64,000 bases of DNA, taken from NCBI RefSeq assembly GCF_900142365.1, contig NZ_FRAP01000011.1:1-64000 (forward strand), read 5' to 3'. A program made the translations under genes and the position numbers. Shown here piece after piece: positions 58,675 to 64,000 of this stretch. Source of the stretch: Pseudonocardia thermophila. GTDB taxonomy: Bacteria > Actinomycetota > Actinomycetes > Mycobacteriales > Pseudonocardiaceae. Below the pieces are notes generated by a model. The model was not told the DNA's origin. It worked only from the letters and a program-made list of their open reading frames with translations, and did no database searches. Position 1 is the stretch's first letter. Each line of letters starts with the position of its first letter.

Positions 58675-60129
58675 ATGCTGGACCCGACGCGCCGACCGCA
58701 GATGCTCATCGACGGCCGGTGGACCGACGCGCTCGACGGCGCCACCTACGGCACCGTGAACCCGGCGACGGAGGAGCCGCTCGGGCCCGTTCCGCACGCC
58801 TCGCCGGAGGACATGCGGCTGGCGATCGCGGCCGCCCGCCGGGCCTTCGACGAGGGGCCGTGGCCGCGGCTGCCGCTGCGCGAACGCTACCGGATCATGC
58901 ACCAGCTCGCCGACCTCATGGAGGAGCACCAGGAGGCGCTCTCCCGGGTGGTCGTCACGGAGACCGGCACGACCGCCTACCTGGCCAGCATGGCCGGCCC
59001 GATCCAGATCCTGCGGGAGACCGCCGACCTGGTGCTGTCCGAGCCGTTCGCCGAGTCGCTCGCCCCGTTCCCGTTCCAGGACCGGATGATCCAGACGCAG
59101 GTCCTGCGCCAGCCGGTCGGCGTGTGCGGGCTGCTGCCCACCTGGAACGTCCCGGTGATGATCGCGATCCGCAAGATCGCGCCCGCGCTCGCCGCCGGGT
59201 GCACCGCGGTCGTGAAGGCGCCGCCGCAGACGCCGCTGACGCTGCTGGCGCTCGCCGAGATCGTCGCGGAGTCCGACCTGCCCCCTGGCGTGCTGAACTT
59301 CGTCACGGGCGACGGCATCGAGGCCTCTCGCGAGCTGGTGCGCAGCCCCCTGGTGGACCAGATCAGCTTCACCGGCGGGCTGGAGGCCGGGCGGGCGATC
59401 CAGGCGGAGGCCGCCGGCACCGTCAAGCGGGTCGTGCTGGAGCTGGGCGGGAAGTCGCCCAACATCGTCCTGGACGACGTCGATCTCGACGTGGCCGCCC
59501 GCATCGCCGCCCCGCACGCGGGGTTCGGCGCTGGGCAGGCCTGCTCGATGCTCTCCCGCGTCCTGGTGCCCCGGCCGCTGGCCGACGGGTTCGTCGAGCG
59601 GTTGGTCCCGCTGGTCGCGGGCATGCCGGTCGGCGACCCGACCGATCCGCGGACCGTCGTCGGTCCGCTGATCCGCGAGGAGCGCCGCGCCGCCGTGGAG
59701 AAGTACGTGGCGCTGGGCCTGGAGGAGGGTGCCGAGCTGGCCACCGGGGGCCGCCGGCCCCCGCACCTGGAGCGCGGCTACTTCTACGAGCCGACGGTGT
59801 TCGTGAACGCGCGCAACGACATGCGGATCGCGCAGGAGGAGATCTTCGGTCCGGTGCTGACCGTGATCCCGTACGACACCCTCGACGAGGCGATCCGGCT
59901 CGCGGAGGACACCGTCTACGGGCTCCAGGCGAACATCACCTGCCGCAACGTGGCGACCGGCCTGGAGATCGCCCGGCGGCTGCGCAACGGCGCGGTCTCG
60001 ATCAACGGCGCGGTGGACGGGGTGCGGGCGCCGCGCGGCGGGTTCAAGCAGAGCGGGATCGGCCGCGAGGTGGGCAAGTGGGCGCTCGACGACTACCTCG
60101 AGTACCAGGCACTCACCTACCCCATCTGA
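58675..60129 (+). CDS. Aldehyde dehydrogenase
   Basis: The product is 484 aa and full length. PTWNVPVMIAIRKIAPALAA is the cofactor-entry region. The general-base Glu is in VLELGGKSPNIV, the nucleophilic Cys in FGAGQACSMLSRV, and EEIFGPVLTVIPYD lies near the C-terminus. It oxidises an aldehyde to an acid with NAD(P). GGAGGAG lies just before ATG 58675. The frame stays open upstream, but that part is shadow coding opposite the amidohydrolase. Confidence 0.93.
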   Translation: MLDPTRRPQMLIDGRWTDALDGATYGTVNPATEEPLGPVPHASPEDMRLAIAAARRAFDEGPWPRLPLRERYRIMHQLADLMEEHQEALSRVVVTETGTTAYLASMAGPIQILRETADLVLSEPFAESLAPFPFQDRMIQTQVLRQPVGVCGLLPTWNVPVMIAIRKIAPALAAGCTAVVKAPPQTPLTLLALAEIVAESDLPPGVLNFVTGDGIEASRELVRSPLVDQISFTGGLEAGRAIQAEAAGTVKRVVLELGGKSPNIVLDDVDLDVAARIAAPHAGFGAGQACSMLSRVLVPRPLADGFVERLVPLVAGMPVGDPTDPRTVVGPLIREERRAAVEKYVALGLEEGAELATGGRRPPHLERGYFYEPTVFVNARNDMRIAQEEIFGPVLTVIPYDTLDEAIRLAEDTVYGLQANITCRNVATGLEIARRLRNGAVSINGAVDGVRAPRGGFKQSGIGREVGKWALDDYLEYQALTYPI

Positions 60130-60149
60130 CCTGCGCCGCATCGTCCTCC

Positions 60150-60167
60150 GTAACGAAGCCGGTAACG
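60150..60167 (+). promoter_or_regulatory. GTAACG-N6-GTAACG direct repeat, TRAP permease promoter
   Basis: GTAACG occurs at 60150-60155 and 60162-60167, 12 bp apart, and an inverted CGTTAC lies at 60191-60196. The same direct repeat with the same spacing lies at 62398-62415. The 151-nt gap before dctQ holds no gene. Confidence 0.5.
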
Positions 60168-60280
60168 ACCGGTTCATAGCGTCCGGCGACCGTTACGCGG
60201 ACCTCCCCGGAATCCACCGAACTCCTCACAGCGCTCCGGGAACGGTCCGCCGGACGTGGCTCCTGAGCGGAGGGACATCG

Positions 60281-60838
60281 ATGTCAGGAACACAGGAGGA
60301 TTCGCCCGTCGCCGGGTCACCGGTCGTTCGATGGGTGAGCCGGCTGTCGATCGCGCTCGTCGTTCTCGCAGCGGCCGCAACCGTCGTGCTGATGGTGCAG
60401 GTCGTCGCCGACGTCGTGGCGCGCAACGTCTTCAACTCCCCGATCCCGGCCACGTTGGAACTGGCCCAGTACTACTGGATGGTGCTCGTGGTCTTCGGCG
60501 GCCTCGGGTACGCCCAGCTGCGCGGAGAGCACGTCCGGGCGACCGTGCTGACCCACCGGCTCCCCGCGTCGTGGCAGCGCGCCACTGAGGTGAGTGCCCT
60601 GGTCCTGATGGCCGGCTTCGCCGCACTCGTCGCCGCGTACGGATGGGGCGAGGCGGTCGAGAGCACCGCGATCCGCGAGACGGCCGCCGCGTCGAGCGTG
60701 CTCGTCTGGCCGATGCACTGGGCCGTTCCGGTGGGCGCTGCGGCCCTGGCGCTGCAGGCCCTCGTGTCCGTCCACCTCGTCCTGACGCGGCCGCAGGCGA
60801 GTCGCGACCGACGCCAGCAGGAGGAACCGGCTCGATGA
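60281..60838 (+). CDS. TRAP transporter small permease (DctQ-like)
   Basis: The product is 185 aa with four membrane helices. LSIALVVLAAAATVVLMVQV is the first. The DctQ signature region VARNVFNSPIPATLELAQYY and a LRGEHVRATVLTHRLP loop follow. It forms the membrane domain together with DctM, for Na+- or H+-driven uptake of an organic acid. GGAGGG precedes ATG 60281. The stop overlaps the dctM-like start by 4 bp. Confidence 0.88.
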   Translation: MSGTQEDSPVAGSPVVRWVSRLSIALVVLAAAATVVLMVQVVADVVARNVFNSPIPATLELAQYYWMVLVVFGGLGYAQLRGEHVRATVLTHRLPASWQRATEVSALVLMAGFAALVAAYGWGEAVESTAIRETAAASSVLVWPMHWAVPVGAAALALQALVSVHLVLTRPQASRDRRQQEEPAR

Positions 60839-62352
60839 CCTCCACGTCCGAGAACGTCGCCGAGTCCCGGATCGCGGTCACCGAGCCGCCCCGGCTCGCG
60901 GATCCGATCCCGCGGCGGCGCTTCACGCCGAGCTCGGCCGGGTTCCTGGTGATGGTCGCGGTCTGCATCGGCCTGACCGCCACGATCGTGTTCGCCGACA
61001 TCAGCCGGCTCACGGTCGGGGTGCTCGTGGTGCCGCTGACCATCCTCCTGCTCATCTGCGGGGTGCACGTCTCCGTCGCGATGGCGTTCGGGGGCGCGCT
61101 CGGCCTGTGGAAGCTGGGCGGGTGGTCCGGGCTGGGCAGCGCCTTGTCCACCATCCCGTACTCCTCGGCGGCGAGCTGGAGCCTCACCGTCACGCCGATG
61201 TTCGTCCTGATGGGCATCGTGCTGGGGCAGACCGGCATCACCGGCCAGCTGTTCGACGCGGCCCGGCTGTGGCTGGGCCGGATGCGGGGCGGGCTCGCGG
61301 TCGCCACCGTCGCGTCCGGGGCCGGGCTGGCCGCGGCCAGTGGCAGCACGACCGGCATCTCCTACGCGATGGGCCGCGTGGCGATCCCCGAGATGCTCCG
61401 GTCGCGGTACTCGCCGCAGCTGGCGACCGGAGTGGTCACCGCGGCCGGCACCCTCGGTCAGATCATCCCGCCCAGCGTGCTGCTGGTCATCTACGCCGGA
61501 ATCGCCCAGACCCCGGTCGGCCCGCAGCTCCTGGCGGGCGTGGTGCCCGGCGTGCTGCTCGCCGTGCTGTTCGCCGTGATGATCATGGTGCGGGCCCGGA
61601 TCGATCCCGATCTCGCCCCGGCGACGCACACCGCCGCCGTCCCCTGGGGTGTGCGGCTGCGGTCGCTGGCGTCGATCTGGCCGTTGCCCGTGCTGATCCT
61701 CGTCATCATCGGCGGGATGTACTCGGGCTTCATGACCGCGACGGAGGCCGGAGCAGTCGGCGCGCTGGTGGCGATCCTCATCGGGGTCTGGAGCAAGCGG
61801 AGGGCCGGAGCCCGCGCCGTGTTCGCCGTGCTCGGGCGCTCGCTCGCCGAGACCGCGTCCGCGGTCGCGATGATCATGTTCTTGCTCATCGGCGTGCACA
61901 TCCTCAGCCGGCTGGTCGCGCTCTCCGGCCTCGCTCAGGCGGCGTCGCGGATGGTCACGGCCCTCGACCTGACCCCGATCGCGCTGCTGCTGACCCTGGT
62001 CGTGACCTACCTCGTGCTCGGCATGTTCATGGACACCCTGGCCATGCTCATGCTGACGATCCCGGTCCTGCTCCCGGTGCTGGAGGCGCTGAGCATCGAC
62101 CTCGTCTGGTTCGGCATCTTCGCCGTCCTCATGGCCGAGATCGCGATGATCACGCCCCCGGTCGGGGTGGTGGCGTTCATCGTCCACGGGCTCGCCCAGG
62201 ACCGGGAGGTCAACCTGGGCACCGCGATCAGCCTGGCGACGGTGTTCCGCGGGTGCGTGTGGTTCGTCGCCACCGCGTTGGCGCTCGTCGTGCTGCTGAT
62301 CCTCTTCCCGGATCTCGCCCTCTGGCTTCCGAGCAGCGGATCCGCGCAATGA
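60835..62352 (+). CDS. TRAP transporter large permease (DctM-like)
   Basis: The product is 505 aa with about 13 helices. It has the DctM hallmarks: GAGLAAASGSTTGISYAMGR, IPPSVLLVIYAGIAQTPVG, GFMTATEAGAVGALVAI and MITPPVGVVAFIVHGLA. The N-terminal 35 residues are hydrophilic. ATG 60835 overlaps the small-permease stop. The substrate-binding protein gene follows after 128 nt, so it has its own promoter or leader region. Confidence 0.9.
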   Translation: MTSTSENVAESRIAVTEPPRLADPIPRRRFTPSSAGFLVMVAVCIGLTATIVFADISRLTVGVLVVPLTILLLICGVHVSVAMAFGGALGLWKLGGWSGLGSALSTIPYSSAASWSLTVTPMFVLMGIVLGQTGITGQLFDAARLWLGRMRGGLAVATVASGAGLAAASGSTTGISYAMGRVAIPEMLRSRYSPQLATGVVTAAGTLGQIIPPSVLLVIYAGIAQTPVGPQLLAGVVPGVLLAVLFAVMIMVRARIDPDLAPATHTAAVPWGVRLRSLASIWPLPVLILVIIGGMYSGFMTATEAGAVGALVAILIGVWSKRRAGARAVFAVLGRSLAETASAVAMIMFLLIGVHILSRLVALSGLAQAASRMVTALDLTPIALLLTLVVTYLVLGMFMDTLAMLMLTIPVLLPVLEALSIDLVWFGIFAVLMAEIAMITPPVGVVAFIVHGLAQDREVNLGTAISLATVFRGCVWFVATALALVVLLILFPDLALWLPSSGSAQ

Positions 62353-62397
62353 GCGGAATTCGGCATTCGGTGCCGGAAATGCGTTGGAACGGCGCTC

Positions 62398-62415
62398 GTA
62401 ACGTGCGTCGTAACG
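62398..62415 (+). promoter_or_regulatory. GTAACG-N6-GTAACG direct repeat, TRAP binding-protein promoter
   Basis: GTAACG occurs at 62398-62403 and 62410-62415, the same spacing as at 60150-60167. It lies 66 nt before the binding-protein ATG. Confidence 0.5.
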
Positions 62416-62480
62416 ACACGAAAAGAACCATTTCGGCGGTGGTTCGTGCAGCGACGTACTCAACGGAGAGTGGCAGGATC

Positions 62481-63716
62481 ATGACGAGGCCCCGGAAGGC
62501 GTTCCTCGGCGCGGCGGTGTCGGCCGCGCTGATGCTCGTGCTCAGCTCGTGCGGCGGCGGGTCGGCCGGTGGAAAGGTCGCCGACAGCATCGAGACGATG
62601 GATCCGATCACGCTGACCTACACATCGGTGAGCGCGGAGAAGAGTGCGGGCGCCCTGAACTTCGAAGTGTTCGCGAAGGAGGTCGAGGAGAAGACCGGCG
62701 GGAAGATCAGGTTCGAGCAGTACTTCAACGGATCGCTGCTGCCGGGCGACGAGACGCTCGAGGGAATCGGTTCCGGGGTGGCCGACGCGGGATTCGTGAT
62801 GCCGTCGTACTACCCGCAGAAGATGGCGCTCGGGAACTGGATCATGGATCTGGGCTCGATGCCGTCCAACGACATCCCGCACGGCATGCTCGCCGGCTCC
62901 GCCGCGATCCAGGAGCTGCAGAACGACTCGGACGTGCTGAAGGAGTGGTCCGGCCACAACATCAAGGTCCTCAACATCTCCCAGCCCGGGGTGGGCAACG
63001 CACTGCTGTGCACCAAGCCGATCGACTCGGTGGAGGCCGCGAAGGGCACGCGGGTGCGCTCCGGCGGCGGGGTCTGGAACGCCGAGATCGAGGCCATGGG
63101 GATGGTGTCGGTCCAGGTCCCCGCGCCCGAGACGTACGAGGCGCTGCAGCGCGGCGTCGTCGACTGCATCACCGCGGCGCCCTCGACGCTCATGGGTTAC
63201 GGCTGGTGGGACGTCGCCAAGCACTTCATCCCGGTGTCGATGAGCGCGTTCAACAGCTCCGCGCAGGTCATCAACCTCGAGGTCTGGAACAGCCTCCCGC
63301 CGGACGCCCAGGCCGTCATCACCGAGGCCGCGCACCGGTGGTTCGTCGGGGTCACGCAGGAGGTCCTGCAGAACTACGCCCGGTTCGCCACGGAGGGCCC
63401 GGCCAAGCACGGGATCGTCTTCCACGACCCGACGCCGCTCGACGCGCTGCTGAAGCAGCACCAGGAGAAGTTCATCGCCGCGAAGGTGGCCTCGCCACCG
63501 CCCGGGCTCGCCGATCCGCAGGGCCTCGTCGACAAGTACCGGGCACTGCTGGACAAGTGGATGGCGAAGACGACCGAGGCGCTCGGGACCCCGCCGCCCC
63601 CGCGCGATCCGGCTGCGATCACCGAGAGCTACATCAAGGGCGGCGACCTCGATCTCAGCCGGTTCCTGGAGATCACCGGGAAGGAACTGTTCCCGCTTCC
63701 GCCGAACACTCGATGA
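62481..63716 (+). CDS. TRAP transporter substrate-binding lipoprotein (DctP-like)
   Basis: The product is 411 aa. A lipoprotein signal is present (FLGAAVSAALMLVLSSC, Cys at about residue 24). The DctP fold follows: FAKEVEEKTGGKIRFEQYFN, LLPGDETLEGIGSGVADAGF and ETYEALQRGVVDCITAAPST, the conserved region preceding the ligand Trp/Arg area. Being lipid-anchored is expected in a Gram-positive with no periplasm. It likely delivers the substrate of the adjacent oxidation pathway. The spacing of its RBS (AGGATC) is short. Confidence 0.9.
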   Translation: MTRPRKAFLGAAVSAALMLVLSSCGGGSAGGKVADSIETMDPITLTYTSVSAEKSAGALNFEVFAKEVEEKTGGKIRFEQYFNGSLLPGDETLEGIGSGVADAGFVMPSYYPQKMALGNWIMDLGSMPSNDIPHGMLAGSAAIQELQNDSDVLKEWSGHNIKVLNISQPGVGNALLCTKPIDSVEAAKGTRVRSGGGVWNAEIEAMGMVSVQVPAPETYEALQRGVVDCITAAPSTLMGYGWWDVAKHFIPVSMSAFNSSAQVINLEVWNSLPPDAQAVITEAAHRWFVGVTQEVLQNYARFATEGPAKHGIVFHDPTPLDALLKQHQEKFIAAKVASPPPGLADPQGLVDKYRALLDKWMAKTTEALGTPPPPRDPAAITESYIKGGDLDLSRFLEITGKELFPLPPNTR

Positions 63717-63741
63717 ATTGACCCGCTGAGTTCTGAGCGAT

Positions 63742-63761
63742 CGCGGACGAAATCGTCCGCG
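63742..63761 (+). terminator. 8-bp hairpin between TRAP and thiolase genes
   Basis: CGCGGACG (63742-63749) pairs with CGTCCGCG (63754-63761) around an AAAT loop. It starts 26 nt after the binding-protein stop and ends directly at the AGGAG ribosome site of the next gene. It may be an attenuating stem rather than a full terminator. Confidence 0.45.
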
Positions 63762-63773
63762 TAGGAGTGCAGA

Positions 63774-64000
63774 GTGAGTACCAGAGAATTCCGCGACAAG
63801 TTCGCCATCGTCGGCGTCGGGATGACGCCGACGGCGCGCACCCACGCCCGGGGCATGAGCGCGATGCGGCTGGAGGCGTGGGCCGCCAAGCTCGCCATCG
63901 AGGACGCCGGGCTGGCCCGGGAGGACATCGACGGCGTCGTCCACGCGATGATGGCCAGCCCGCATCCGCCGCTGCAGTGGACCGACACCTACTCCCGCAT
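63774..64000 (+). CDS. Thiolase-family protein, N-terminal part
   Basis: GTG 63774 follows AGGAG (63763-63767). The 75 visible residues, starting MSTREFRDKFAIVGVGMTPT and continuing to AIEDAGLAREDIDGVVHAMM, match the N-terminus of thiolase/SCP-x-type acyltransferases. The gene is cut by the window edge before the active-site Cys, so thiolase activity cannot be checked. SCP-x-like proteins often act in side-chain or ring-derived CoA-ester cleavage and often have a DUF35/OB-fold partner gene downstream. Confidence 0.8.
   Translation, partial: MSTREFRDKFAIVGVGMTPTARTHARGMSAMRLEAWAAKLAIEDAGLAREDIDGVVHAMMASPHPPLQWTDTYSR

Overview
The window is about 73% GC. Its genes are dense, often start with GTG, and are frequently coupled by 4-bp stop/start overlaps. 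Several genes closely match mycobacterial ones in length and sequence (AdoK, and a six-gene set like Rv0082-Rv0087). This suggests a high-GC actinobacterium, most likely Pseudonocardiaceae (Pseudonocardia-like). That placement is inference. I see no rRNA, tRNA, CRISPR, phage or insertion-sequence genes.

Left end (1-3100): the tail of an unknown gene, an FdrA/AllF-like protein, then a decayed stretch with frameshifted remnants of an alpha/beta hydrolase and a serine hydrolase. Next (3090-13544) comes a methyl/one-carbon cluster. A homocysteine methyltransferase-MTHFR fusion and a PucR regulator lie on one side of a 363-bp divergent promoter. On the other side an overlapping operon runs methyltransferase, core MetE, MetK, PurU, AdoK, MetF and a small protein. 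Two matching palindromes in the shared promoter are good candidates for the PucR operator.

13624-16360 is a sulfur block: a persulfide dioxygenase-rhodanese protein, a cysteine-rich leader peptide, a 51-aa ORF and a TauE/SafE exporter. A KstD-like flavoprotein follows, flanked by gene remnants. 19066-26266 (minus strand) encodes a six-subunit membrane complex of the energy-converting-hydrogenase-related type. Its large subunit lacks the cysteines that bind NiFe.

27249-39748 is a catabolic island around a GntR regulator. It carries an acetone-carboxylase-like enzyme (three subunits), an acyl-CoA ligase, two crotonase-fold proteins, two acyl-CoA dehydrogenases and an SDR whose catalytic residues are substituted. 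Together they look like a ketone carboxylation and CoA-dependent degradation route. 40049-43948 is housekeeping (GlgX, a conserved hypothetical, Aat, an HxlR regulator). 44018-49466 holds a crotonase, an FadH-like reductase, a molybdopterin oxidoreductase and two tiny coupled ORFs. A dead SRPBCC gene sits beside them.

49975-53274 has a DUF1275 membrane protein, an FadE-type dehydrogenase and a FabG-like SDR. 53652-64000 is an uptake and oxidation locus: alcohol dehydrogenase, LuxR-type and TetR regulators, cytochrome P450, amidohydrolase, aldehyde dehydrogenase, a TRAP transporter and the start of a thiolase. One 14-bp palindrome recurs upstream of three of these units and a GTAACG direct repeat recurs upstream of two TRAP genes, so the locus looks like a small regulon. 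Intergenic regions near 26.8-27.2 kb and 39.85 kb carry short repeats with a strict 21-22-bp period.
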